Shown here piece by piece: positions 41,763 to 51,199 of a stretch of DNA of 64,000 nt. The DNA is from Cytobacillus oceanisediminis. Its GTDB lineage: Bacteria > Bacillota > Bacilli > Bacillales > Cytobacillaceae. The notes beneath the pieces were generated by a model that worked only from the letters and a program-made list of their open reading frames with translations, was not told the origin of the DNA and searched no databases. Numbering within the stretch: position 1 is the first letter of the stretch; each line of letters starts with the position of its first letter. The position numbers and the translations under genes were made by a program. Location: the NCBI RefSeq assembly GCF_007830235.1, contig NZ_VLKI01000008.1, positions 174,515 through 238,514 on the forward strand. Reading direction: 5' to 3'.

Positions 41763-42953
41763 ATGGCAGGAAGAGGGAGCATTGAAAAACGCGGAAAAGA
41801 TTCTTATCGAATAACGGTAAGCATGGGATTTGACCAAAACGGAAAGCGGGTAAAAAAGCAAAAGACAGTAAAAGCAAAAAACAAAACAGAAGCAAATAAA
41901 TTGTTAGCAGCCTTTATTACAGAAATAGAAGCAGGAGAATACATTGATCCCTCTAAAATGAAGTTTGGGGATTTTGTAGAAGAATGGAGAGAAAAATATG
42001 CAAAAGAGCATTTATCTCCAACTACGTTAGATACTTATAATGGCCATTTAAGAACCCGAATTCTTACCACTTTCGGCAACATGCGCATTGATGAAATAAA
42101 AACATTGCACATTATGGACTTTATGGAATCTCTAAAGAAAGAGCCATTAAAAGGAAGCTACAAAAATGGATATTTATCCTCAGCAACAATCCATTATATA
42201 CAACGGGTTTTAAATAATGTTTTCAGCCGTGCTGTTGAATGGGAAGTTATCAAGCAAAATCCAGTAGCTAAAGTAAAAAAACCAAAAATAACTCAAAAAG
42301 ATACGGATGTTTATGATGAAGAGGAGGTTTTTCAATTATTGACAGCTTTAAAAGCAGAGGAACAACGGTGGAGGGTATTAATTACCTTGGCTGTTTTAAC
42401 AGGAATGAGAAAAGGAGAACTTCTAGGATTGGAATGGGATGCAGTAAATCTGGATTCTGGTACAATCAATGTAAAACAAAATTTAGTATATGCTAATGGG
42501 AAGCAAATAGTAAAGGAAACAAAAACAAAGCATTCCCAGCGGTTAATATCCCTTCCACCAGAGATACTCCCCGAATTAAAGGCCTTTAAGAAGGAATGGA
42601 ACAAAAACCGTTTGCTAATGGCCGAACAATGGGAAGGTGGCGAACATAACTTTGTTTTCTCCGCTTATCATGGAAAGCCCCTACATCAACACAGCATAAA
42701 AAATTGGTGGTCTCGCTTTATTAAGCGTCATGGCCTTCGTTATATTCGCTTTCACGATTTGCGACATACTTCAGCAACATTTCTTTTAAATAAAGGTGAA
42801 AATGTAAAGGTAATTTCAAGTCGACTTGGTCACGCTAACGTTCTAACAACTCTGAATATATACAGTCATACCTTAAGAAAAGCAGATGAATTGGCAGCCG
42901 ATCATTTTATCTCTTTTTTTACAAATAAGGAAGAAAAAGAGAGAAAAGTCTAA
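41763..42953 (+). CDS. Site-specific tyrosine recombinase (integrase) of island A
   Basis: 396 residues. An N-terminal arm-binding domain (GSIEKRGKDSYRITVSMG), a SAM-like core-binding domain (about 65-165), and the catalytic domain with Arg in TGMRKGELLGL, H-x-x-R in HDLRHT, His in LGHANV and the nucleophile Tyr in NIYSHT. All catalytic residues are present, so it is probably functional. It lies 217 bp from the right att copy and close to GTCCCCA repeats, the usual attP-int layout. No excisionase gene is recognised. Confidence 0.95.
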   Translation: MAGRGSIEKRGKDSYRITVSMGFDQNGKRVKKQKTVKAKNKTEANKLLAAFITEIEAGEYIDPSKMKFGDFVEEWREKYAKEHLSPTTLDTYNGHLRTRILTTFGNMRIDEIKTLHIMDFMESLKKEPLKGSYKNGYLSSATIHYIQRVLNNVFSRAVEWEVIKQNPVAKVKKPKITQKDTDVYDEEEVFQLLTALKAEEQRWRVLITLAVLTGMRKGELLGLEWDAVNLDSGTINVKQNLVYANGKQIVKETKTKHSQRLISLPPEILPELKAFKKEWNKNRLLMAEQWEGGEHNFVFSAYHGKPLHQHSIKNWWSRFIKRHGLRYIRFHDLRHTSATFLLNKGENVKVISSRLGHANVLTTLNIYSHTLRKADELAADHFISFFTNKEEKERKV

Positions 42954-43056
42954 ACGTAAAAAAATTGGTATCTTCTAAAAATATCTTTCTTAAAAGACCA
43001 TTTTTTCGTCAGGAAATGATAATATATGAAATCGATTTTAAAACTCTAAAAAAAGT

Positions 43057-43077
43057 TTGTCCCCAAATTGTCCCCAG
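43057..43077. repeat. GTCCCCA repeats, likely integrase arm sites (right end of island A)
   Basis: TTGTCCCCAAATTGTCCCCA repeats the pair at 20364 and ends 93 bp before the right att copy, mirroring the left end. Confidence 0.7.
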
Positions 43078-43122
43078 AGAATCTGTTATAATAAAAACCT
43101 AACTAAACTGTTATATTCAAAA

Positions 43123-43162
43123 AAAGAGCGCAATCCTTAGTAAATAAGGTTTGCGCTCTTTC
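43123..43162. terminator. Hairpin beside the right att copy
   Basis: AAAGAGCGCAATCCTTA pairs with TAAGGTTTGCGCTCTTT (one mismatch). It can terminate the integrase transcript and also the tRNA-strand transcript, and differs from the hairpin next to the left att copy. Confidence 0.8.
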
Positions 43163-43169
43163 TGTATTA

Positions 43170-43213
43170 ATGATTCCGACTGGGTTCGAACCAGCGACCT
43201 CTACCCTGTCAAG
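43170..43213 (-). repeat. Attachment site copy 2: tRNA (GAC, Val-like) 3' part
   Basis: Identical over 44 bp to 20207-20250 and in the same orientation. The 5' flank on the minus strand (GTCCGAGAGT) does not supply the anticodon stem partner CTACC or a GATTCCG acceptor strand, so this is not an intact tRNA either. Confidence 0.85.
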
Positions 43214-43328
43214 ACTCTCGGACGAGTTTCCTTTCATTCTCTATAATGTCCGAAACCTTACTCATATCAATGAATGCGGGCTTTTCATTTTATCACAGTG
43301 TCCAATAATTATTTGTGGTTATTTAAAA

Positions 43329-43350
43329 TGTGTGACCAATTGTGTGACCA
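43329..43350. repeat. TGTGTGACCA tandem repeat, likely arm sites of a second integrase
   Basis: TGTGTGACCA occurs at 43329 and 43341, 12 bp apart, about 115 bp inside island B from the shared att block. The layout mimics the GTCCCCA pair of island A, but with an unrelated sequence. Confidence 0.55.
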
Positions 43351-43435
43351 GTTCTTATTTATAAATTCGATCTAACAGATATCCCTCACATTTGTTACAA
43401 TTAAAGTATCTCACAAATCTCTTGTTATATGACCT

Positions 43436-43555
43436 TTAACTTGCCAGGTATCCAGATGGTAACTTATCATCTTCTCGATCATAAGCATCTTCATTTTTGT
43501 ATTCTCTGATAGTGCCTTTTCCCAAACATATGTTACACCAATTTTTTGAAATCTT
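43436..43555 (-). other. Short open stretch with a CxxC motif, possible gene remnant
   Basis: The minus strand reads WCNICLGKGTIREYKNED and then AYDREDDKLPSGYLAS to a stop, 39 codons with no start codon. The CNICLGKG part looks like half of a zinc-binding motif. The rest of the 608-bp gap 43214-43821 holds the arm repeats, a terminator and nothing else I recognise. Confidence 0.3.
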
Positions 43556-43767
43556 TTATTATTTGCTTAACCAGTTTTATCCCCCTCATAATATCAACTT
43601 TTATGAGAATGGCATGACTAACCTTCTTTCTTTATTACTATAAAAGGAAAATAGAAATAGCAGGAGAAATATATCGTCTCAAGACCTATTGAGCTAGAAT
43701 GTAATTTATCCGATTTGACATTTAATTACGGTTCACTGTAACGTTGGATAGGGTAAAATAAGTATAT

Positions 43768-43815
43768 AAAAGATCAGGATCAAGCTAAAATCTTTAGCAT
43801 TTTCCTGATCTTCTT
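43768..43815 (-). terminator. Terminator of the unknown three-gene operon
   Basis: AAGATCAGGA (43770-43779) pairs with TCCTGATCTT (43803-43812), with inner GCTAAA/TTTAGC. On the minus strand TTTTAT follows. Confidence 0.85.
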
Positions 43816-43821
43816 TACTTA

Positions 43822-44856
43822 TTATTCTTCATCATCTTCTTCTGGTATATCAAATAAATCTAGAGGCTCTACTCCATCGTCTTCACCATTATTCTCATCT
43901 ATTTCAGCCTCATCTTGTAAACGAGTTAATTCGGCCTCTACCTGATCTTTTATTTCATTTCCTAGCCTTTGTAAAAATTCGACTTTTAATTGAGGAGACC
44001 AGCTTCTCCGAGTGACATTATCCCTGTAACAGTCGATTAAAGTTGGTAAGAGCTTAACATAAGTATATATAGCAATATTATTCGTTAATCTTTCTGAATC
44101 AAGATTCAACCAAATACCTTGGTATTCCTCTTCCCAAATTCTACATGTACCAGTAAGACTAACCTCTACCAAGAATACTTCTCCATTATATTGAAGTTGC
44201 GGACGGACAGCTTTTAAATTTTCATTATTAAATAAAAATGCAAGCGTTCCTAAGATTGTAGAAATCCTTTTGCCATTGCCTCTCATAGCATTAATATTAT
44301 CTCTAGTTTTACCAGTATAGCTTCTAAGTGCTGTAACAAACAAATTGTGAACTGGAGATAGTGGTGATTCTCTTAAATCTATAAATTTCCTAAATAACCA
44401 GTACAGTAAATCTTCTGTTATTCCCATATCTACTGGATCAACATTTCCCCACGCTGCTTCTGGAAGACAGTCCCTAATAATGGTTCTCGCTCGGCTTGTT
44501 CCCGTAAAGACTATACCTCGAACCTCATTGTTATATTCAAAAAGCAAAAATTTTGTTTGATAGACATTTATTCTATCTTCTCGAGGTTTAAGTTGACCTT
44601 GCGCATTATACCAAAATTCAGAATTCCTTGAGCGTTCGGTAAAACACTCAAAAATTACATAGTTGATCTGGTTATCCTCTATTTCGAGATTTTCAGGGGT
44701 ATTGATATCAAAGCCGTCAACTTGTTGAATACTTGCAATTAAGGGCTGGTCATCCCAATTTTCTTCAGTAGCAAGTGGTTGATAGTCTCTAATTAGGTTA
44801 ATTGCTTGATTTAGATCTTCGATACCTGGAAACTCCCACATTGAAAAGCTTTTCAT
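43822..44856 (-). CDS. Protein of unknown function with acidic C-terminus
   Basis: 344 residues, soluble, with a central region (INYVIFECFTERSRNSEFWY, then QTKFLLFEYNN) and a very acidic end (last 40 residues mainly Asp and Glu). No motif I know. AGGGAGTG precedes the ATG. It follows the membrane protein gene by 19 bp and ends at a strong terminator, so it is the last gene of a three-gene operon beside BREX. A defence-related role is inference from location. Confidence 0.6.
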   Translation of the reverse strand: MKSFSMWEFPGIEDLNQAINLIRDYQPLATEENWDDQPLIASIQQVDGFDINTPENLEIEDNQINYVIFECFTERSRNSEFWYNAQGQLKPREDRINVYQTKFLLFEYNNEVRGIVFTGTSRARTIIRDCLPEAAWGNVDPVDMGITEDLLYWLFRKFIDLRESPLSPVHNLFVTALRSYTGKTRDNINAMRGNGKRISTILGTLAFLFNNENLKAVRPQLQYNGEVFLVEVSLTGTCRIWEEEYQGIWLNLDSERLTNNIAIYTYVKLLPTLIDCYRDNVTRRSWSPQLKVEFLQRLGNEIKDQVEAELTRLQDEAEIDENNGEDDGVEPLDLFDIPEEDDEE

Positions 44857-44875
44857 TTATTAATTCACTCCCTAT

Positions 44876-45589
44876 TTATGATCTTGTAGAAATAATATTG
44901 TGTCGATTTTCTCCTATTTCAAATAACAGAAGGATTAAAATATATGTAATTAGCCTCAAATACCATTTATCAGAAGCAGGTTTAATTTCTGATATTAAAT
45001 CTCCTTCTACAAAGGATGTTGCATTCGAAAACATTTCAGCACTTATATAAATATTTGAACTAGTAGATCTTGTTTGAGTTCCTTTGTCCAAGGAAAATGA
45101 AATAAATTCAAAATTAGAAAAATCAAAAGAATCTGGATGAAAGTTTTCTTTGTTTCTTACTTCTAGCGATACCCAATGCGGGATGTAAATAAATAAATTT
45201 AATCCCCCTAATGACTTGAAAATATGCTTTATTATTAAACTTCTAAAATCCACCTTCAAATCAATATCAATCTTCTTTCGGCGCTGATCTTGTCCCAATG
45301 GTAAATATGTTGTGTCCTTCCTATCTTTGTTTTTTACACTTATTGAGAAAATGCCAAAGTGCCGATACATTTCCAATATTAAGTTAATTAAAAAAACTAT
45401 AATTGCTTGATTAATTATAAAAGCTGTTAAGTCCTTGGTGATAGCATCAAAGAATTTATCATTGAGCAAGGATTTTAGTAGATTCAGAGGTTCTACCTGA
45501 AATAAATAAACAAGCCCTATAGCTATTATAGGGCTACCTATCGTTAAAAACTTTATTAACTTCTTCCTTAAATTGAATATATTAATCAC
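44876..45589 (-). CDS. Membrane protein of unknown function
   Basis: 237 residues from a GTG, eight bases after the upstream stop. Hydrophobic segments near 12-32, 55-75 and at the C-terminus (about 212-228) flank a soluble middle part of about 130 residues. I recognise no family. Three-helix effectors are common in anti-phage operons, so membrane damage is one idea, untested. Confidence 0.6.
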   Translation of the reverse strand: MINIFNLRKKLIKFLTIGSPIIAIGLVYLFQVEPLNLLKSLLNDKFFDAITKDLTAFIINQAIIVFLINLILEMYRHFGIFSISVKNKDRKDTTYLPLGQDQRRKKIDIDLKVDFRSLIIKHIFKSLGGLNLFIYIPHWVSLEVRNKENFHPDSFDFSNFEFISFSLDKGTQTRSTSSNIYISAEMFSNATSFVEGDLISEIKPASDKWYLRLITYILILLLFEIGENRHNIISTRS

Positions 45590-45597
45590 TAGTGCAC

Positions 45598-46143
45598 CTA
45601 CTCGATACTTTTAATCAAATTTATTACTTGACTTTTTATGCTTTCATTATCGAATAGAAGTACTCCATTGTTATAAATGTCAACTTCTACATGAACAGGT
45701 GTTGTATCTGATTTAATTCTAAGACTTAAATCTTTGATATCAATACTTTCATCGGTAATTATCCAATCTAATTCATTGAAAAACTTATTTGCTATCAACT
45801 GCTTCTTGCTTATATCTGTCTCAGCATTAATTTGCTGTTTATAATGGGAAATTATTTCTTGATGTTCTGGGGGAACAGATTCTAAAAAATTTAGAGAGTT
45901 AACATGATATCCTAATTCAATACTATAGTTAAGTACCTTGAAAAATTTTTCTGGTGTCATAATATATTGTTTAATTGGGAGATCTTTTACAGATTCAAGA
46001 ACTTTTCTATACCCATTTATTCCATAATCATAAGGGATGCCAATTACATTATTACTAAAACGAATCATATTGGAAAACTTTCCGTCTAACTTGTCTAGTG
46101 TTGACTCTCCATTATACACTTTGAACAATTTAAACTGTAACAT
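45598..46143 (-). CDS. Soluble protein of unknown function
   Basis: 181 residues from the ATG at 46143, which has AGGAGGGG upstream (an earlier in-frame ATG at 46161 lacks one). No motif recognised; contains VHVEVDIYNNGVLLF near the C-terminus. First gene of the 46143-43822 operon, on the same strand as BREX. Confidence 0.6.
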   Translation of the reverse strand: MLQFKLFKVYNGESTLDKLDGKFSNMIRFSNNVIGIPYDYGINGYRKVLESVKDLPIKQYIMTPEKFFKVLNYSIELGYHVNSLNFLESVPPEHQEIISHYKQQINAETDISKKQLIANKFFNELDWIITDESIDIKDLSLRIKSDTTPVHVEVDIYNNGVLLFDNESIKSQVINLIKSIE

Positions 46144-46282
46144 AGCACCCCTCCTAATCATAATTATAATCTCATTCTACATTGGAAATGTATGTTAAAG
46201 CAATAAATACAATAAAATATATCTATTTAAGCATTTTATTAAGAATTATTTCTAAACATCAAATTTATATACTTCTTAATCC

Positions 46283-46804
46283 TCATTTATTTACATTTAG
46301 CTGTTTTCCCTCTCGGGAGTATACACCTAAAATTTTATTTGGATCTATAATACCCTTATATTTACATGCTCCCATAAAGCTCATTGAATTATATAACAAT
46401 TCTTCATCTTTAAGAGGACTGTTTGAATTACTATTAAAGGAAATTAAATTCTCATCAGCCTCTAATAGATGTTTTTCAACTTCTACCATGATTATTATAC
46501 CTTCTCCACCAAATTCTTTAATTGTCCGCTTTAAGTAGCTACTATCATATATGGCTGATAAATAAACAGAATTTGGATCTGTGCTTAAATTGTCTTCAAT
46601 TTTCCTTCCACTTATAGAATTAGGAAGTAAGCCTTTTTCTAATATACTTTTTAATAATATTGATGATGTAAAATGAGCTAAGTGAAAGTAATTTGCTCTC
46701 TTAAATTTATCTTTAGAAGTTACCCCACTTCTTCTTTCAAAAGTACTTTGCACCTTTAAGTCCTTGGGGTCAAAACATTCGTATATATAATCAATACTCT
46801 TCAT
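46283..46804 (-). CDS. Possible ADP-ribosyltransferase-like (DarT-type fold) protein
   Basis: 173 residues. The block LAHFTSSILLKSILEKGLLP, then NSVYLSAIYDSS and GGEGIIIMVEVEK, resembles the H-x-T...G-L-x-P and later acidic strand pattern of DarT/DUF4433 and RNA 2'-phosphotransferase-like folds, which modify DNA, RNA or proteins with ADP-ribose. A macrodomain partner (DarG) is not seen. AAAGAGGAG precedes the ATG. It may be a toxin-like accessory gene of the defence island. Moderate similarity by eye only. Confidence 0.45.
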   Translation of the reverse strand: MKSIDYIYECFDPKDLKVQSTFERRSGVTSKDKFKRANYFHLAHFTSSILLKSILEKGLLPNSISGRKIEDNLSTDPNSVYLSAIYDSSYLKRTIKEFGGEGIIIMVEVEKHLLEADENLISFNSNSNSPLKDEELLYNSMSFMGACKYKGIIDPNKILGVYSREGKQLNVNK

Positions 46805-46997
46805 TTTATTCTCCTCTTTAAACCTATAGAACTTCTCAAATTAACGATTCTAGTTTTAAAGTGTCAAAACCCTAGCTAACATATTTTCTATAAACATGAT
46901 TAACAAGGGCTCTCTTGAAGAATGGTGCCTGCCCCCACACTCTTTAAAGCTTTAATAACCTTTATTTGTAAATTTAACTTTTATTTATAAGATCAAA

Positions 46998-47978
46998 CTA
47001 TTCAGGAACATACATCTTTTGAAGTGGTAATATAGACCTTACTTCGTTTGGCATATTTTCGTACCATTTCACAACTAAATCGACTAATTCCTCTAAATCT
47101 ATTAACCTAACAGAATTATGTTTCGCCACGGCTTCTGCATGCGAAGTAAATCCCCCTGTTGAAACAAATAAACTATTAGCATCAATAGGATTTGCTCCTA
47201 GTAATTGCTGAATTTCTGGTGCACCTGCTGAAGACTTTCGATGTTTAACTTGAACCTTAATGATTGGTTTTTCAAAACCAAAAGCGTCTTTATAGGCCAA
47301 TACATCTACTCCTCCATCTGGCCCTTTTGGGCTTACATGAACGTTATACTCCATTGCTTGCAAGAGACCACCAACCAACTCTTGCATTTGCCACGGATCA
47401 AGCATATCTACTTTGTCTTGCACCATTACTAAGGCCTTACTGACAAGGTCTTCTATGATTTCTTTCTCTTCTGCCTCGTCTGTAGGTTCAGGGTCTGTAA
47501 ATGGATGTTCTATTAAATTTGCAATTTCATTTCCCCATTCATCTACACGAAATACCGTTAAAACTGATCCTAGGCTATTCTTGGCAGCTTGTGATAAAGA
47601 ATCCCTTTCAACCGTAATTTCTCCCCATTCAACTTTAATGTTATTTGGATAAGCAGGATCTCCTACAGATTCATCATAAAAATGCGGTTCTAAAACTGTT
47701 CCAACCATGTAATCCCGTTTTTCCTTATTGTAAGTAATTATTCGATCACCTTTTTTAACTTCTCTACTGAAACGCCATACTTGGTTAACCCAACTTCTCC
47801 TAGAGTTAGGCTTACTTTCAGCAAAAACAGTATTTGCATTGGCAATCATCTCATCCTTAGTTCTATAGTGTTTGGGATTTCCTAGTTTAGGCCATCCAAT
47901 AGATGCAATACCTTGTTCTTTCCATACTGGTATTAACTCATTATTATCACCAGCACGTATCATCCACCATCTCTTCAT
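46998..47978 (-). CDS. Mrr-type restriction endonuclease with EVE/PUA-like N-terminus
   Basis: 326 residues. N-terminal half (MIRAGDNNELIPVWKEQG, GDRIITYN) resembles EVE/PUA-like modules that read modified bases. The C-terminal Mrr catalytic core has D221/D225 in GPDGGVDVLAY and Q243-x-K245 in VQVKHRK. It should cut DNA, possibly modified or foreign DNA. It is the last gene of the BREX-like locus, 15 bp after the helicase, so co-expressed with it. Confidence 0.85.
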   Translation of the reverse strand: MKRWWMIRAGDNNELIPVWKEQGIASIGWPKLGNPKHYRTKDEMIANANTVFAESKPNSRRSWVNQVWRFSREVKKGDRIITYNKEKRDYMVGTVLEPHFYDESVGDPAYPNNIKVEWGEITVERDSLSQAAKNSLGSVLTVFRVDEWGNEIANLIEHPFTDPEPTDEAEEKEIIEDLVSKALVMVQDKVDMLDPWQMQELVGGLLQAMEYNVHVSPKGPDGGVDVLAYKDAFGFEKPIIKVQVKHRKSSAGAPEIQQLLGANPIDANSLFVSTGGFTSHAEAVAKHNSVRLIDLEELVDLVVKWYENMPNEVRSILPLQKMYVPE

Positions 47979-47993
47979 TGTTAACCCCCCTCA

Positions 47994-50900
47994 TTAAACA
48001 AACATCAAACCTTGATCTAATTGATGTTCTATTATTTGATTTTCTCTTACTTCATACACAAATACGCGATCCTTGATAGCATTATAATCTTCCTCTTTCA
48101 ACTGCTGCTTAAATTGATGTATGTCCTTCGTAACCACTATAAGTCGACTCTGACCATCCGCTTCTTCACTGATAAAATCTATTAGCCCAAAGGCTTGTTG
48201 TGCTCTTACGTTTATTCTTCCTTGCCTTAATTCATAATCTTCAATCATTGACAAATAGTCTTCTAGTATTACACGACCATTTTTTGTACCATTTGGTTTA
48301 ATTCTAAATTGAGCTATCCTTTTCACCGGCTTTAATTGAATGGAACGCTCACGATCAATTTCAGATAAACGTTCTTTACTCCGATCTTCCATTTCATCTA
48401 TTTGTGCATAAGTTTGATTAATTAGAGCACTGTTTTTGCCCTCTACATTTTCTTCCTGATACTTCTTCAATCGTTCTTGTAAAGTTTCCATTTGATCCTC
48501 GAAAGATTTTCTCAAAAAGACCCTTTTTTTATTTGCATAATCTTCACGCTTGCGTTGAATAGTCTTTAAAAGTTTCCTAGCATGTTTAATCACATATCGT
48601 TTGATTTCCTGCTCTTCACTGTCATACGTACTTGTTACATCCAATGATTGATTAAACAGAATATAAGGTGATATTTGTAAAAATTCACCATTAGCTCGTT
48701 TACCAGTTAGCGTTAATTTTTGTTCAAGCTCTCGGCCATTACCGTCCACAATTGTTATTTGATTCAATTCCATTGTCATAGCTTCTGGAATTGATGCTTT
48801 CACTTCATAAAGTGGTATTATTGCTTGCTGCATTTCTTTCGCTGTCAGTTTCATCACTAAGTTAAACAAAGGATTATCATTTTCAATCATCTGTATTGAA
48901 TCTGAGACTTTCGATGAAGATAAAGCAAAACGAATGGAATCATCAAAGTTGAACATCAATTTATGATCACGTGCAAAATCACGAATCCGCTTTTGGAAAC
49001 GATCAATACGGGCAGTTTTTTGATCTGCAGAAATATTCAACCTTGTTCTTGTGTTTTTTAATCCATCAATCACAAAGTGTCCGTAAAACCGATTAGGAAT
49101 ACTGTTTATTGAAACTTCATCAAAGGAACGCTTTGCACCAGGTAAATCAAAATTATCATCTAATCGTTCATTTTGAGCGAGTTCTAATAAATGTTTGTGT
49201 TCCTCGGATAATGTTTTTTCCATGTTTGCAATAATTTCATCTAAATCTTCCCGACCTGAAATTGCTTTCTCCATCACAAAAGATAAATCGGCTTGGCGAT
49301 CCTCTAGAACTTCACCTATAAAATCATAAACAAGATCTTGTCCAAGGTCTTCACGCATTTGCTCCATCTTGGTAAGTAGCCGAATTAATACGTCACCTTC
49401 ACGTGTATTGGTGGCAACAAGGTTAAATACAAATACCTCATTTTTTTGTCCGATACGGTGAATACGCCCCATACGTTGCTCTAATCGATTAGGATTCCAT
49501 GGGATATCATAATTGACCATTTGGTTACAGAATTGTAGGTTAATAGATTCTCCACCAGCATCTGTTGCAATCATAATTTGCACTTCATTCCGAAACTTCT
49601 CTACTTCTTCTTGACGTCTATCCATAGAAAAGTCACCAACAATTTTGGCTATCTCTAGAACGTATGCTTTCAATTTCTTCTCTAGATAATTAAGTGTGTC
49701 CTTTGATTCAGTAAAGATTAAAATCTTCTCATCTTGTGCCAACAAACCATTAGCACCAAATAATGTCTTTTCAAGTTCTAGAAACTTACGCTCATTTTGA
49801 TTCTGTCTGATGACATTCGCCTTACGAATTAGTTGATCCAGCATTTCAATCTCAACTTGTAATTCATCAAAATCAAGTTCTTCATATTCGCCTTCAGCGT
49901 AAGCTTCAATCAATTCCTGTTCCTCGAGTGAACTGTCTTCGTAATCTTCATAATCCAACATCATCTGTTGGACTTTTTGCCCTGTTTCCAACACCATCTG
50001 CAAACGTTCTTTCCGACGGAGAAGTGATAAATATATTGCTTCAACGGATGAGCTTAAACGTCGTTGCAAGACCATCATCGCAAAAGCAACATTTGGTTTA
50101 TTGTTCTGCTTTGCCCTATTAAAGTAATGTCTTACATATTCCGTGACAGCTTCATATAAATTGATTTCTGCTTGACTCAGGTCGAATCCTAAGGTTTTTG
50201 TTGTTCGTTTTGGGAATAAAGGTGTTCCATCAAAGTTAACCATCTTTTCTTTTAAACGACGGATCACATATGGGTTACTTTTTTCGAAAATAGAGTCTCC
50301 ACGATTCAATTGAGAAAAGATATCATGGTCAATTAAGCTCATTAAGTGACGAAAATTCTCCTTATCTCCTTTATGTGGTGTTGCTGTCAATAAAAGAGTA
50401 TGCTCAGTATGCCTCAATAAATTTTCACCAAGTTGAAACATCTTAGTCCGCTTCACTTTACGTTTCTTTTGCCCGATAGTATAGGCAGCCATTTTATGCG
50501 CTTCATCGACTATGACTAAATCAAATTGTGAATTAATAATCATATTTTTAATATCTTCTCTAGATGCCCAGTACATCGATGCAATGACTTGCTGATGCAT
50601 ATCAAAAGGATTCAGTTCACCTGAAGCATCCAAATAAGAACGTGTAATGATTAAAAAGTCTTCATCGAACTTTTCCTTTAATTCCGTTTGCCACTGCTTT
50701 AATACGAGAGGCGGTACTAAAATTAATGTTTTTCGAATCATGTTTCGTGCCTTCAATTCACGGATAAGCATACCAGACATAATCGTTTTACCTGCACCTG
50801 GATCATCTGCTAATAAATAACGTACTTGGGGAGCTTGTAGCATTTTGCTATAAACAGCTTCGATTTGGTGTGGTAGCGGAATCATGTTCTTATTGCCACG

Positions 50901-51173
50901 AGCCCGTGACTGTGAGTATTCTTTCTCTGTTCGCAATACATGATATTGCAGATAATGTTGAAATCTGTCTCTCAATTGATCTGAAGCATCTTCATCGGAA
51001 AAACGTTCAACTTCTTGTAATTGATGTTTCTCAAGATAATTTTCGAAGAATTGATTTGACTCTCGCCCGACAGCTTCGACTAAATACAGATCATCATCAA
51101 TGTTTTCAATATGTTTGATTTGAACGGCTTCTGGCCAAAATGATGCACCTACAATTTCACCTTTTCTTAGCAA
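47994..51173 (-). CDS. brxHII: SNF2-family helicase (BrxHII/DrmD-like)
   Basis: 1059 residues. N-terminal module (GEIVGASFWPEAVQIK) typical of DrmD/BrxHII; Walker A region LLADDPGAGKT (121-131), DEAH at 223-226, and the C-terminal helicase motifs ATDAGGESINLQ and RMGRIHRIGQ. It probably moves along or remodels DNA during phage exclusion. In BREX types 3 and 5, and in DISARM, such a helicase accompanies the methylase; here it sits after pglZ in an otherwise type 1 cassette. Gap to pglZ 26 bp. Confidence 0.85.
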   Translation of the reverse strand: MLRKGEIVGASFWPEAVQIKHIENIDDDLYLVEAVGRESNQFFENYLEKHQLQEVERFSDEDASDQLRDRFQHYLQYHVLRTEKEYSQSRARGNKNMIPLPHQIEAVYSKMLQAPQVRYLLADDPGAGKTIMSGMLIRELKARNMIRKTLILVPPLVLKQWQTELKEKFDEDFLIITRSYLDASGELNPFDMHQQVIASMYWASREDIKNMIINSQFDLVIVDEAHKMAAYTIGQKKRKVKRTKMFQLGENLLRHTEHTLLLTATPHKGDKENFRHLMSLIDHDIFSQLNRGDSIFEKSNPYVIRRLKEKMVNFDGTPLFPKRTTKTLGFDLSQAEINLYEAVTEYVRHYFNRAKQNNKPNVAFAMMVLQRRLSSSVEAIYLSLLRRKERLQMVLETGQKVQQMMLDYEDYEDSSLEEQELIEAYAEGEYEELDFDELQVEIEMLDQLIRKANVIRQNQNERKFLELEKTLFGANGLLAQDEKILIFTESKDTLNYLEKKLKAYVLEIAKIVGDFSMDRRQEEVEKFRNEVQIMIATDAGGESINLQFCNQMVNYDIPWNPNRLEQRMGRIHRIGQKNEVFVFNLVATNTREGDVLIRLLTKMEQMREDLGQDLVYDFIGEVLEDRQADLSFVMEKAISGREDLDEIIANMEKTLSEEHKHLLELAQNERLDDNFDLPGAKRSFDEVSINSIPNRFYGHFVIDGLKNTRTRLNISADQKTARIDRFQKRIRDFARDHKLMFNFDDSIRFALSSSKVSDSIQMIENDNPLFNLVMKLTAKEMQQAIIPLYEVKASIPEAMTMELNQITIVDGNGRELEQKLTLTGKRANGEFLQISPYILFNQSLDVTSTYDSEEQEIKRYVIKHARKLLKTIQRKREDYANKKRVFLRKSFEDQMETLQERLKKYQEENVEGKNSALINQTYAQIDEMEDRSKERLSEIDRERSIQLKPVKRIAQFRIKPNGTKNGRVILEDYLSMIEDYELRQGRINVRAQQAFGLIDFISEEADGQSRLIVVTKDIHQFKQQLKEEDYNAIKDRVFVYEVRENQIIEHQLDQGLMFV

Positions 51174-51199
51174 GATAACACCCCCAATTCCTTTTAAAA

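Noticed and set aside
43170-43364. Second MIPTGFEPATSTLSR frame
   Set aside because: Lies on the right att copy of the tRNA 3' block and has no independent support.
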